Part shown: positions 31,254 to 39,953 of the stretch, piece after piece
Numbering within the stretch: position 1 is the stretch's first letter
Layout of the letters: each line of letters opens with the position of its first letter
NCBI RefSeq assembly: GCF_030063335.1
Contig: NZ_JASISW010000006.1
Coordinates: 124,001-188,000, forward strand
DNA from: Rhodococcus sp. G-MC3
Lineage (GTDB): Bacteria; Actinomycetota; Actinomycetes; Mycobacteriales; Mycobacteriaceae
Length of the DNA: 64,000 bases
Reading direction: 5' to 3'
Made by a program: the position numbers and the translations under genes
Notes under the pieces: model-generated
What the model saw: the letters and a program-made list of their open reading frames with translations, nothing else
The model's database searches: none
What the model was told of the DNA's origin: nothing

Positions 31254-31278
31254 TCCACCCGAGAAAGACGGAATCACA

Positions 31279-33000
31279 GTGACACAGTTCAATCGCCGCA
31301 CCTTCATCGCGGCAACCGCAAGTGCCGTGGCCGCAGCGTCGGTCGTGCGGGCGGTCCCCGCAGGTGCGGTGCCGTTCGGAAGCGCCGACACGACGATCCC
31401 CGCGCCCCCGAACTTTCCGGCAGGCATCCCCCTCTACCAGCAGCGTTATCAGAACTGGTCGAAGGAGATCATCCTCGACGCGATCTGGACGTGCTCGCCG
31501 GTGACACCGGATGATGTTGTTCGACTTGCCAACTGGGCACACGAGAACGACTACCGTATTCGACCCCGCGGAGCAATGCACGGCTGGACTCCCCTGACCA
31601 TCGTCAATGGTGAGAACATCGATCGGACAGTCCTGGTGGACACCATGGTTCACCTCAACGGAATCTCCGTGAACCCAGCGTCGTCCACGGTGTCCGCAGG
31701 CGCGGGTGCGACCCTCGAAGCGATTCTGCAGCAACTCGAGAACAACGGACTCGGCTGGGTCAGCGTCCCTGCACCTGGGGTCCTGTCCGTCGCGGGCGCA
31801 CTTGCCGTCGACGCACACGGTGCTGCGGTGCCCGCGGTAGGGGAAGTACCCGTCGCGGGAACGACCTACGGTTCACTCAGCAACCTCGTCACCTCATTGA
31901 CTGCCGTCGTATGGGACGGATCCGCCTATGCGCTCCGGACATTCGACCGCTCCGAACCCGAAATCACACCGCTTCTGACACACCTCGGTCGAACATTTCT
32001 GACGTCGGTAACAATGCAGGCAGGCGTCAACTCGCGGATGAGATGCCAGAGCTACACCGACATCGGGTGGCGTGAGTTGTTCGGTGGCCCAGGCGCTTCA
32101 GGCCGCACATTCGAGAAGCATCTCGACGAGACCGGACGAGTCGAGGCGATCTGGTACCCCTTCACCGAGAATCCGTGGCTCAAGGTGTGGTCGGTTTGCC
32201 CGGAAAAGCCACCGACGGCTCGCGAGGTGACCGGGCCCTACAATTACATTTTCTCCGACAACCTGCCCGAGATCGCCTCCGATCTGATCGGCCAGCTGAC
32301 CGCCGGAAACACCTTCATTGCACCGGCATTCGGTCAGGTCTTCTACGGGACGACCGTCGCAGGACTAGCAGCGACCGCATCGAACGACCTGTGGGGTTGG
32401 GCCAAGGACGTCCAGTTCTACATCAAACCGAGCACTCTGCTACTCACCGAGGGCGGTGGCGCGGTCATCACCTCACGTGCCAACGTGGCTCAGGTGATCG
32501 CGGACTTCACGCAGTGGTTTCACGAACGCACCTCGTACTACCAGTCCATCGGCCAGTTTCCGATCAACGGCCCAGTCGAGATCCGCTGCTGCGGCATGGA
32601 CGACCCGGCGGACGTCGTCGTCGATTCAGCCGGTCCACCCACCATCTCCGCGATGCGTCCTCGCCCTGATCATCCCGAGTGGAATACCGCGGTATGGCTC
32701 AACGTCCTCGGCGTACCGGGAACGCCGGGGATGTTCGCCTTCTACCGCGAGATGGAGCAGTGGATGCGTGGCCATTACAGCGGCGGATGGGCGACCTTCC
32801 GACCCGAGTGGTCCAAAGGCTGGGCTTTCAGCTCCGAACTTCCCTACAAGGATGCAGGCGTCATCGAGAACACCCTGCCGGACACTTATCGAGCAGGTGT
32901 TCCGAGTACCGAGAACTGGGACACCGCGAGGGCGACTTACAACGAGCTCGACCCGCACCGGATCTACAGCAACACCATGATCGACCAACTGCTGCCCTGA
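31279..33000 (+). CDS. Secreted type II cholesterol oxidase (VAO family, covalent FAD), Tat signal
   Basis: A 573-residue flavoprotein. The N-terminus FNRRTFIAATASAVAAASVV is a twin-arginine signal ending in an Ala-rich segment, so export is expected. The FAD-attachment His lies in RPRGAMHGWTPL near residue 105. The whole protein resembles Brevibacterium type II cholesterol oxidase, for example GTTYGSLSNLVTSLTAVVWD, YNYIFSDNLPEIASDL and the end LDPHRIYSNTMIDQLLP. It oxidises the 3beta-hydroxyl and isomerises the double bond to give cholest-4-en-3-one and H2O2. It follows the hydratase by 25 bases and so shares the kstD operon and KstR control. The start is GTG 31279. Confidence 0.92.
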   Translation: MTQFNRRTFIAATASAVAAASVVRAVPAGAVPFGSADTTIPAPPNFPAGIPLYQQRYQNWSKEIILDAIWTCSPVTPDDVVRLANWAHENDYRIRPRGAMHGWTPLTIVNGENIDRTVLVDTMVHLNGISVNPASSTVSAGAGATLEAILQQLENNGLGWVSVPAPGVLSVAGALAVDAHGAAVPAVGEVPVAGTTYGSLSNLVTSLTAVVWDGSAYALRTFDRSEPEITPLLTHLGRTFLTSVTMQAGVNSRMRCQSYTDIGWRELFGGPGASGRTFEKHLDETGRVEAIWYPFTENPWLKVWSVCPEKPPTAREVTGPYNYIFSDNLPEIASDLIGQLTAGNTFIAPAFGQVFYGTTVAGLAATASNDLWGWAKDVQFYIKPSTLLLTEGGGAVITSRANVAQVIADFTQWFHERTSYYQSIGQFPINGPVEIRCCGMDDPADVVVDSAGPPTISAMRPRPDHPEWNTAVWLNVLGVPGTPGMFAFYREMEQWMRGHYSGGWATFRPEWSKGWAFSSELPYKDAGVIENTLPDTYRAGVPSTENWDTARATYNELDPHRIYSNTMIDQLLP

Positions 33001-33196
33001 GACTGGGCTGGGAGCAGGGTCGGCCGACTCCAGCCCATGAGCGCGATGTCGATGGAGCCTTCGTCGCTGCTCGTCGCGCCGTGATCGACGGGTTCCACCC
33101 TGGGTTTCGTGTATACAAATGATCTACGTCCTCGAATGTGGCACCGTAAAGAAAGGGGCGAGCGCCGAAGGCACAACGCAGGGAAGGACACACCCA

Positions 33197-35446
33197 TTGA
33201 AATGGTGGCTGTTTCCGACTCTCGGAGGGCTGGCGGGTGTCGCCTATTTCCTGGTTCCACCGGGCTTGATGTCCGAGTCGATCTTCGTCGGGATCGGAAC
33301 GCTGTCGATTCTCGCCGTGGTCATCGGAATCCGAATCAACCGGCCGGTGTCCGCGGCGCCGTGGATATTGATTGCCATAGGTTCCGGGCTGTGGGTGATC
33401 GGAGATTTGGCATTCCTGATACTTACCGATGTCGAAGCCCAGTTGCCGATGGCATCGATCGACGACGTGGTTTATCTACTCGGGTATCCCGTGCTGGCTG
33501 CGGGACTTTTCCTGCTGGTTCATCGGGAGTGGGGGCGGGGCGAACTCGGATATATCGCCAACAGCGCCATCGTGATGATTGCCTTCGGTTTGCTGATGTG
33601 GGTGTTCGTGGTCGATGCCGACTCCGTCGACGTCTCGACCACTGCAGGCATCGTCAGTGTCGCGTATCCGGCCATGGACGTGTACCTGCTGGGGCTGTTG
33701 GTCCATTTCATCGGTGCCACCGAGTGGGAGAGCACCTCCTTCCGATTGATGACAGCCGCTGTGGCCCTGGCGCTCGCCGCCGACACAGCAGCAAACGTCA
33801 CCGCCATCGGTGTCACGGGCAGTGATCCGAACATTCTCGACATCGGCTACCTGTCCTTCTACCTATTGGTCGGCACTGCTGCCCTGCACCCGTCGATGAG
33901 GGCGTTGACTCCACGTATACCGAAGAGTCGAAGCTCCACCGCGGCTGCATCCTTCGGCATGCCGACGGTCATGGTGCTGGCGGTTGCGGCGTTGACTCCA
34001 CCCGCGGTCATGGTCGTTCTGCTGGCGCGAGGCGATCCCGTATCGGGTTGGGGCTGGCCGCTGGTTCTGTCGGCGACGTTGCTTGTGTGCCTGGTGTTCA
34101 CGCGTGTGGTCGAGTTGTTGAGATTGCTTCATCGTCAGACTCGGTCGCTGCGGGCCACCGCCCACACCGATTTCCTCACCGGATTGCTCAATCGCCGAGG
34201 ACTAGAGGATTGGATCGACGACAGCGACTCGCCCCTGGCAATCCTGCTCTTGGACATCGACCGATTCCAGGACATCAACGACACGTTCGGCCACACCATC
34301 GGTGACGCGGTCCTGCAATCGGTGGCCGACCGGTTACGCCGCGCCCTGAAGGTGCGGGGCGTCGTGGGCCGACTCGGGGCCGACGAGTTCGCCGTTGGGC
34401 TCTGCGGAGGAGAGTCCGAGGCGCATGCCGTCGCGCGCACGATGCACGATTCGTTGCGCCGTCCCATCACCGTCCGCGGCGCGACACTTCTGGTCGAGGC
34501 GAGTATCGGGATTGCCACCGGTCGCCGCGAAGACGGCGCCGAAGCCCTGATCCAGCATTCCAACCTGGCGATGCAGTCGGCCAAAACAGTCCAACCTCGT
34601 ATCGCCACCTACACGACCTCGATGGACCGTGACAGCAGCCGACAACTACTTCTGTTGAGCGATCTCACGTCCGCGATCGAGCAGGACCGTTTAGAGGTCT
34701 ATTACCAACCACAGGTCGACCTCAGGTCGATGACCGTCGTCGGCGTCGAAGCACTTCTTCGATGGAACCATCCGGTCTCGGGGTTGCTAGAGCCCGACCT
34801 GTTTCTACCGATGGCCGAACGGACCGGCCTCATCCGGCCGCTTCTCGACGTCGTGCTGCGCAAGGCACTCGTACAACGCCAGATATGGTGCAGCGAGGGA
34901 ATCGATCTCGTCGTGTCGGTCAACATATCCACCCGCAATCTGCTCGACAGCGGAATCGTCGAACAGGTCGCCTGGGCCTTGGCGGACGCAGCGGCCTCCC
35001 CACAGAACCTCATCGTCGAGATCACCGAAACCGCTGCGATGACGGACCCGCCCGGTGCCGTCGATGCATTGCTGGGGCTTCGCGCCCTCGGAATCGCCCT
35101 GGCGATCGACGACTACGGCACGGGGTACAGCTCGCTCGCATATTTGCAACAGCTGCCGGTTCAGCAGCTCAAGATCGACAAGGCCTTCGTCTTGGATATG
35201 GCGACCATCCCGGCGCACCACGTGATCGTGCGCTCTACCATCGATCTAGCCAGCGCACTCGGGCTCACGATCACCGCGGAAGGCGTCGAGAACCATGAAA
35301 CCCTGTTGGAGTTGAAGAGAATGGGCTGCCACTATGCGCAGGGTTACGATCTCGGTAGGCCCATGCCCGCCGACGAGATACCGGCTGCGGTGGCGAAAGT
35401 CCACGCCGAGCTGGGGGAATTCAGGACGGTCGATGAGCACCGATAA
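33197..35446 (+). CDS. Membrane GGDEF-EAL protein (c-di-GMP turnover)
   Basis: A protein of about 749 residues. The first 310 residues hold roughly nine membrane segments, followed by GGDEF and EAL domains. The GGDEF site reads RLGADEFAVG, with Ala for the second Gly, although LDIDRFQDINDTFGH keeps the metal ligand. The EAL site is complete: VEALLRWNH, DDYGTGYSS, KIDKAF and AEGVEN. Phosphodiesterase activity is therefore likely and cyclase activity doubtful. TTG 33197 is preferred as start (LKWWLFP) because GGGAAGG lies 9 bases upstream; an ATG at 33119 is open in frame. A TATACAAAT box at 33112-33120 could be a promoter. Confidence 0.88.
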   Translation: MKWWLFPTLGGLAGVAYFLVPPGLMSESIFVGIGTLSILAVVIGIRINRPVSAAPWILIAIGSGLWVIGDLAFLILTDVEAQLPMASIDDVVYLLGYPVLAAGLFLLVHREWGRGELGYIANSAIVMIAFGLLMWVFVVDADSVDVSTTAGIVSVAYPAMDVYLLGLLVHFIGATEWESTSFRLMTAAVALALAADTAANVTAIGVTGSDPNILDIGYLSFYLLVGTAALHPSMRALTPRIPKSRSSTAAASFGMPTVMVLAVAALTPPAVMVVLLARGDPVSGWGWPLVLSATLLVCLVFTRVVELLRLLHRQTRSLRATAHTDFLTGLLNRRGLEDWIDDSDSPLAILLLDIDRFQDINDTFGHTIGDAVLQSVADRLRRALKVRGVVGRLGADEFAVGLCGGESEAHAVARTMHDSLRRPITVRGATLLVEASIGIATGRREDGAEALIQHSNLAMQSAKTVQPRIATYTTSMDRDSSRQLLLLSDLTSAIEQDRLEVYYQPQVDLRSMTVVGVEALLRWNHPVSGLLEPDLFLPMAERTGLIRPLLDVVLRKALVQRQIWCSEGIDLVVSVNISTRNLLDSGIVEQVAWALADAAASPQNLIVEITETAAMTDPPGAVDALLGLRALGIALAIDDYGTGYSSLAYLQQLPVQQLKIDKAFVLDMATIPAHHVIVRSTIDLASALGLTITAEGVENHETLLELKRMGCHYAQGYDLGRPMPADEIPAAVAKVHAELGEFRTVDEHR

Positions 35447-36077
35447 CCCGATGTCGGTATACACAGCTATCCGGTCACGGCGTGACGTGAGAAGTGAGTT
35501 CGACGGCAACGTGATCGAGGACGCGGTACTGCAACGGATTCTCGATGCTGCACACTGCGCACCCAGCGTCGGCAACACTCAACCATGGGATTTCGTGATC
35601 GTTCGATCACCGGACACCCTCGCCGAATTCGACCGTCACGTCGGCCAGGAGCGAGCGGCGTTCGCACAGTCACTGCCGGCCGACCGCCGAAAAACCTTCG
35701 ATCCCATCCGGATCGAAGGGATCGAAACGAGCCGGACAGGCGTCGTCGTCACCTACGACCCCGATCGCGGCGGCCAGCACATTCTCGGACGCGCCACCGT
35801 CGACGACACCGGAATCTTCTCTGCCGTATTGGCCGTCGAAAACCTGTGGCTGGCAGCGATCGCGGAGGGGATCGGCGTCGGTTGGGTATCGTTCTACCGG
35901 GAGGAGTTCCTGACCGAACTACTCGCAATTCCAGCGCCCGTCCGACCGGTGGCGTGGCTGTGTGTCGGCCCGGTGACCGAATTCCAACAAGTACCCGACC
36001 TCGAGCGCTTCGGGTGGCGCGAGCGCCGTCCGCTCAGCTCGGCAATGCACTACGAGAAGTTCGGCGGCACGAAATGA
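35433..36077 (+). CDS. bluB: 5,6-Dimethylbenzimidazole synthase BluB
   Basis: A 214-residue nitroreductase-fold enzyme that fragments FMNH2 to make DMB, the lower ligand of vitamin B12. Family signatures are IRSRRDVRSEFDG, AAHCAPSVGNTQPWDFVIV, ENLWLAAIAEGIGVGWVSFY and a C-terminus RRPLSSAMHYEKFG. ATG 35433 has AGGA six bases upstream; ATG 35451 is the alternative. The gene overlaps the GGDEF-EAL gene by 14 bases and the lipoprotein gene by 4, so the three look cotranscribed. No cobalamin riboswitch is visible before it. Confidence 0.93.
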   Translation: MSTDNPMSVYTAIRSRRDVRSEFDGNVIEDAVLQRILDAAHCAPSVGNTQPWDFVIVRSPDTLAEFDRHVGQERAAFAQSLPADRRKTFDPIRIEGIETSRTGVVVTYDPDRGGQHILGRATVDDTGIFSAVLAVENLWLAAIAEGIGVGWVSFYREEFLTELLAIPAPVRPVAWLCVGPVTEFQQVPDLERFGWRERRPLSSAMHYEKFGGTK

Positions 36078-37126
36078 GACCAGCTATCGCAAGCACAGGC
36101 ACCGCGAGACGAGTACTGACGATTCTCGCGGTAGCGGCCCTGGCCGCGAGTTGCAGCACCGACGCCGAGCCCCCTCCCTCGACCCCTGCCGACACTCCAG
36201 CCGCCGAACCTGCGGCCGCGCCGCCGTCCGCGACCCCTGCAGGGACCGTCGTGCCACTGGAGGGCGGACCGGAAGGGATCGTCGTCACCGCATCGGGTAT
36301 CGCGGCCGTCGGTGTGCGTGAACCCGACGGAATTCGGCTACTCGACGCGGCAACCGGTTCGGAGCGTGCGTTCGTCCCGACTTCCGGAGCGCCGCGCCAT
36401 CTTTCGCTCGCGGGACCGGACGGGCCGGTCCTCGCCCCGCTGGAACAGACCGACGAGTTGCTCAGCGTCGATCCGGCCAGCGGCGCGGTACTGGACGAGG
36501 TGCCAGGAGTCGGCAGGCAACCGCACGACGCCGTAGCGGTCGCCGATGGCACGATCGTGGTTACCAACGAAATGGGCGGAGGCGTCGTCTTCGTGCGCGA
36601 CGGCACGGTGGTGTCGACACTGCCTGCCGGTCCGGTTCAACCCGGGGGCGTGGCCGCGGTGGGTGACGTAGCGGCGGTTGCCGACGTCCAGGGCAACGGC
36701 ATCTGGATTTACGGCGGAGAGAAGCTCGTGGCTCAGGCTCCGCTCGGCACCAAACTCACGCACGCACTTTCGCTCGACAATGGCCTTGCCGCCTTCGCCG
36801 ACACCGACGGAGGCGCGGTGTTCATCGAACGGATCGATCCGCAGGTCACCGAAGTTGCGAAGATCGAAACACCCGGTAAGCCATACGGTTTGGCATACGA
36901 CGCGAAGCGCAAACTACTGTTGATCACCCTGACGGAATCGAACACGCTTCGCGTCATCGATGTTGCAGACCCGGCCGCACCGAAAATGGTCACCGACCTT
37001 CCGACCGTGCGTCAGCCCAATTCGATTGCGGTCGATCCCGCTTCCGGATCTGTGCTCGTCACCGGCAGCGACCCGGGAGATGACTCGTCGCTACAGATCA
37101 TTCCGTCCGGGTTGCTGGGGTCCTGA
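36074..37126 (+). CDS. Lipoprotein with beta-propeller-like repeats
   Basis: A 350-residue secreted protein with a lipobox LAASC (lipidated Cys27), followed by a Pro/Ala-rich linker (residues 30-56). Repeats of the type ASGIAAVGVREPDGIRLLD, DGTIVVTNEMGGGVVFVRDG and SNTLRVIDVADPAAPKMVTD indicate a YncE/NHL-like beta-propeller. It overlaps bluB in an ATGA. A role connected to cobalamin (for instance extracellular binding) is possible from context only; the propeller gives no specific ligand. I do not recognise a named family. Confidence 0.82.
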   Translation: MRPAIASTGTARRVLTILAVAALAASCSTDAEPPPSTPADTPAAEPAAAPPSATPAGTVVPLEGGPEGIVVTASGIAAVGVREPDGIRLLDAATGSERAFVPTSGAPRHLSLAGPDGPVLAPLEQTDELLSVDPASGAVLDEVPGVGRQPHDAVAVADGTIVVTNEMGGGVVFVRDGTVVSTLPAGPVQPGGVAAVGDVAAVADVQGNGIWIYGGEKLVAQAPLGTKLTHALSLDNGLAAFADTDGGAVFIERIDPQVTEVAKIETPGKPYGLAYDAKRKLLLITLTESNTLRVIDVADPAAPKMVTDLPTVRQPNSIAVDPASGSVLVTGSDPGDDSSLQIIPSGLLGS

Positions 37127-37139
37127 TCTTTCGGGGAGC

Positions 37140-37637
37140 TCACCAACCCCAGCTGCCGGGAATGCCCTTGAACGGTCCGACGACGTCGCGGGTGATCCAC
37201 CCTTCGTAGAAGCCGCCCTCCTGCGGGGTGACGCGCTCACCGTCGACCTCGCATTCCAACCGGCTCGGGGAGAAGGCCAGGTGCCCGGTAATGGGCAGAA
37301 AACTTGCGGTGGGTGTCTCGTAGCTCCACGCCGCGCCGACGCTGATCGAATCGTGCCCGTGCACGTCCCAGTACGTCGCCGCGCCCTTCCACTCACAGTG
37401 TGTGGAGCGGGTGTCCGACGGAGTAAGCGCGTCTGCAGCAACGTCGTCACGTGGGACGTACCAGGTTGGCGGATGACTGGTCTCCAGAACACGCCAGGCG
37501 TCACGAGTCTCTGCGACGAGGACGCCCTGAAGCCGTACGGTGATCAGGCGGCTGGACTGTTCGAGCAGCGGTGGCCTGGGATAGTCCCACACGGATTCCT
37601 GTCCGGGGCCGGGCACCTCTGGCGTCATTGTGCTCAT
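37140..37637 (-). CDS. DUF427 domain protein
   Basis: A 165-residue protein of the DUF427 family, seen from VRLQGVLVAETRDAWRVLET, PTWYVPRDDV, HCEWKGAATYWDV, AAWSYETP and a C-terminal GGFYEGWITRDVVGPFKG. The family is a small beta-rich fold common in actinobacteria and has no established biochemical role. The ATG at 37637 follows a modest purine stretch. It converges on the lipoprotein gene with a 13-base gap and has no recognisable partner. Confidence 0.85.
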   Translation of the reverse strand: MSTMTPEVPGPGQESVWDYPRPPLLEQSSRLITVRLQGVLVAETRDAWRVLETSHPPTWYVPRDDVAADALTPSDTRSTHCEWKGAATYWDVHGHDSISVGAAWSYETPTASFLPITGHLAFSPSRLECEVDGERVTPQEGGFYEGWITRDVVGPFKGIPGSWGW

Positions 37638-37742
37638 CTTCTCGATAGTGCCACCAGCAGGTACTGCCGCGCCACGGACCGCGCTACCGTCCGCACAGAC
37701 GAGCAGGTCACTCCCGACAGGGCTGACTCACATCAGCACGGG

Positions 37743-38567
37743 TCAGGGAGCATCCACCGGATACAGGTCCTCGGCGCGGTCCTCGTCGAGAATCCAACGG
37801 TCGACATCTTCCAAAGGATCCCCGTTCGATTCGGCGGTCGACTCCAGCCGATGCAGCAACTCACTCGTCGACTCGGCACTCTTCACATCGCTCGCCGGAG
37901 CGGCATCGAGCGGCACCTCGAAGGACGGTGCGGTTTCGGGGCGAGCCCGAACAAGAGTGTCGGAGGTGAACTGTGCACTGCCGAACCTGTCGGCCATCGG
38001 GGCTGATTCCTCAGCCGACACGCCAGCACCTGCCGCGCTGCGCCTCTCGACGGGCATAGCAGTTTCCACCGGCACCTGCCCCGTCAGACCCTCAGCCGAT
38101 CGGCCGGCGCGAGCCGTCTCGTCAGCAACGAGACTCTGAGCTTCGATCGCAGAAACAGACGGGATCCTGACCAGGATGCCGAGACCGTGGGTGGCTGCCA
38201 GAAGACTGACCGGCGCCACGGTCGCGATCGCGGCCGACAGCGCCGGATGAAGAGTTCCCGCCTGAGAGATGAACGCGTGCAGCGCATTTGCGCCGATGCT
38301 GACCAACGCTGCGATGATCAGGACCGCCCAGAAGAAACGTCGACCACTTCGTTGTTCCTGGAACTGCGCCAGGGCGATCACAGAGATGGTTGCTTGCAAG
38401 ATGGTGCCGTCCACGATGACGGGCCACAGCCACGACAGATTCCTCGGCACCCCCGCCATGGTCGCCAGATCCCACAGCGCGGCGAAGCTCAGGACGAACG
38501 AAGCGATACCGATGACAGTGGTGATGACGACCGCACTGACGAGCGTCGCGCGAAGGACCTTGTTCAT
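37743..38567 (-). CDS. DUF2637 membrane protein
   Basis: A 274-residue protein with four predicted membrane segments in the first 125 residues (RATLVSAVVITTVIGIASFV, the segment around NLSWLWPVIVDGTILQATIS, FFWAVLIIAALVSIGANALH and a fourth around residue 115). A long acidic, Ala/Ser-rich cytoplasmic tail follows. The DGTILQATI pattern is typical of DUF2637, a family frequent in actinobacterial plasmids and spread regulators. The start is ATG 38567, without an obvious ribosome site. The function is unknown. Confidence 0.78.
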   Translation of the reverse strand: MNKVLRATLVSAVVITTVIGIASFVLSFAALWDLATMAGVPRNLSWLWPVIVDGTILQATISVIALAQFQEQRSGRRFFWAVLIIAALVSIGANALHAFISQAGTLHPALSAAIATVAPVSLLAATHGLGILVRIPSVSAIEAQSLVADETARAGRSAEGLTGQVPVETAMPVERRSAAGAGVSAEESAPMADRFGSAQFTSDTLVRARPETAPSFEVPLDAAPASDVKSAESTSELLHRLESTAESNGDPLEDVDRWILDEDRAEDLYPVDAP

Positions 38568-38614
38568 GAGTCGACATCTTGCCCGGCGACACCGACACGA
38601 AACGGAAAGCGTGC

Positions 38615-38965
38615 TCAGCCACCCACCGCAGCGACGTAGAACGCAGCGCCGACCGTGCAGGTCAGAAGGCACAGCAGCAGCGTTCCCACCGCGAACGGCC
38701 ACGAGATGCGTTTACGCGCAATCCGAACGATCGTCAGGATGAGCCCGACAACTCCGACCACACCGGCGGTCACGAGTGTCGCCGCGACGGCTGTGACAGC
38801 GCCGCCGGCGCTACATGTGCCTGTCGGGCAGTAGTCGAGAAATGCAAGCGAAAAGATTCCAGCGAGGACGGCGAGTCCACCGAGCATGAAGGTGAATACG
38901 AGCGAGGCCACCGAGATCGCTACATCCCACCCAGGGACCGGGGGTCGATTCTGGATGCTGGACAC
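38615..38965 (-). CDS. Small hypothetical membrane protein
   Basis: A 116-residue protein with three likely membrane segments (residues about 15-43, 55-82 and 88-113) and a Cys-containing loop, DYCPTGTCSAGG, between the first two. It starts MSSIQNRPPVPGWDV. It lies 9 bases downstream of the whiB3-like gene on the same strand, so it may be cotranscribed. I do not recognise a family or function. Confidence 0.7.
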   Translation of the reverse strand: MSSIQNRPPVPGWDVAISVASLVFTFMLGGLAVLAGIFSLAFLDYCPTGTCSAGGAVTAVAATLVTAGVVGVVGLILTIVRIARKRISWPFAVGTLLLCLLTCTVGAAFYVAAVGG

Positions 38966-38974
38966 CAGGTGAGG

Positions 38975-39277
38975 TTAGGCGAGTCGGGGTTCCGCGCGGT
39001 AGTGGCCTGCACGGTCGTGCGCCGACATTCCGCCCCAGACCCCGTACGGTTCGTTCGCCGCCAGCGCGTGGGACCTGCACTGCACGAGAACCGGGCACTC
39101 CGAGCACACGGCCTTGGCTTTGCGCTCGCGCACCGCACGCGCCCGACCCCGTTCACCCTCAGGATGGAAGAAGACCGAGGAGTCGTAACCGCGGCACAGT
39201 CCTTCGAGCTGCCAGTCCCACACATCTGCGTTGGGTACCGGAAGTTCGACCGGCCGGGAGGGCACACCTCTCACCAT
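38975..39277 (-). CDS. whiB3: WhiB-family iron-sulfur regulator, WhiB3-like
   Basis: A 100-residue WhiB protein. The 4Fe-4S ligands are Cys28 (GLCRG), Cys58, Cys61 and Cys67 (CSECPVLVQC), followed by the GVWGG turn. The stretch LPVPNADVWDWQLEGLCRG and the FFHPEGERGRARA segment match M. tuberculosis WhiB3, which binds SigA and controls redox and lipid metabolism. ATG 39277 is chosen because GAGGAG lies six bases before it; a GTG at 39295 would include that ribosome site. Confidence 0.9.
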   Translation of the reverse strand: MVRGVPSRPVELPVPNADVWDWQLEGLCRGYDSSVFFHPEGERGRARAVRERKAKAVCSECPVLVQCRSHALAANEPYGVWGGMSAHDRAGHYRAEPRLA

Positions 39278-39369
39278 CGTCGTCTCCTCATACACACTGC
39301 TGCATTCAGGCTTGTGACCCGTCCGCGAACACCATAGTTGTCGTGAACCAGTTCACTATTTCGCATTAA

Positions 39370-39412
39370 ACATACATTTGGCAAGCAATTCATCCATTCG
39401 TATGCCTTAAAA
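39370..39412. promoter_or_regulatory. AT-rich whiB/gntK intergenic region with a GntR-site-like sequence
   Basis: CATACATTTGGCAAGCA (39370-39386) closely resembles CATACAATTGGCAAGCA at 41409-41425 upstream of gntP. It lies past the end of gntK and upstream of whiB3. The shared motif suggests a second binding site for the same regulator, but this is not certain. Confidence 0.4.
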
Positions 39413-39427
39413 ACCAGCACTGCTGCT

Positions 39428-39952
39428 TCATCTTTCGTCGAGACGCTCGAGTTCGGCGAGGATCTGCGCAGCGATCTCGGCCGGAGGAGGACCGACGTCG
39501 ATAACGATTGCGCGCTCATCGGGATCGATGGGTTCCAGCGTGGACAACTGGGTGTCGAGCAATGTGCTGGGCATGAAATGGTCCATGCGCGCATTGAGCC
39601 TGCCGCTGATTCGATCGCGCGTACCTGCCAGATGTACGAACACGACGTCGTCGCCCGAGCCGTTCCTGAGCACATCCCGGTAGCTGCGCTTGAGCGCCGA
39701 GCAGGTGACGATTCCGGGCTTGCCCTCCTCGGTGTGTGTCCGGATCCAGTCGGCAATTCTCTCGAGCCACGGCCAGCGATCTTCGTCGGTCAGCGGCGTC
39801 CCCGACGCCATCTTCGCCACATTCGACGCCGGATGCAGATCGTCGCCCTCCTCGAGGTCCCACTGCAACGCGCCTGCGAGAATTCCTGCGACGGTGGACT
39901 TTCCGGATCCGGACACTCCCATGATCACAAGGACCGGGTCATTGATGCTCAT
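39428..39952 (-). CDS. gntK: Gluconokinase
   Basis: A 174-residue P-loop kinase of the GntK family, starting MSINDPVLVIMGVSGSGKST with the Walker A lysine at 18. WDLEEGDDLHPASNVAKMASG and GIVTCSALKRSYRDVLR are diagnostic. It phosphorylates gluconate to 6-phosphogluconate for the pentose phosphate pathway. The start lies 1 base after the gntP stop, so the two form an operon gntP-gntK, with the regulator divergent. Confidence 0.94.
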   Translation of the reverse strand: MSINDPVLVIMGVSGSGKSTVAGILAGALQWDLEEGDDLHPASNVAKMASGTPLTDEDRWPWLERIADWIRTHTEEGKPGIVTCSALKRSYRDVLRNGSGDDVVFVHLAGTRDRISGRLNARMDHFMPSTLLDTQLSTLEPIDPDERAIVIDVGPPPAEIAAQILAELERLDER

Positions 39953-39953
39953 G

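Noticed and set aside
35250-35450. Cobalamin riboswitch expected before bluB
   Set aside because: The upstream DNA is coding sequence of the GGDEF-EAL gene, and no B12-box-like element was recognised.
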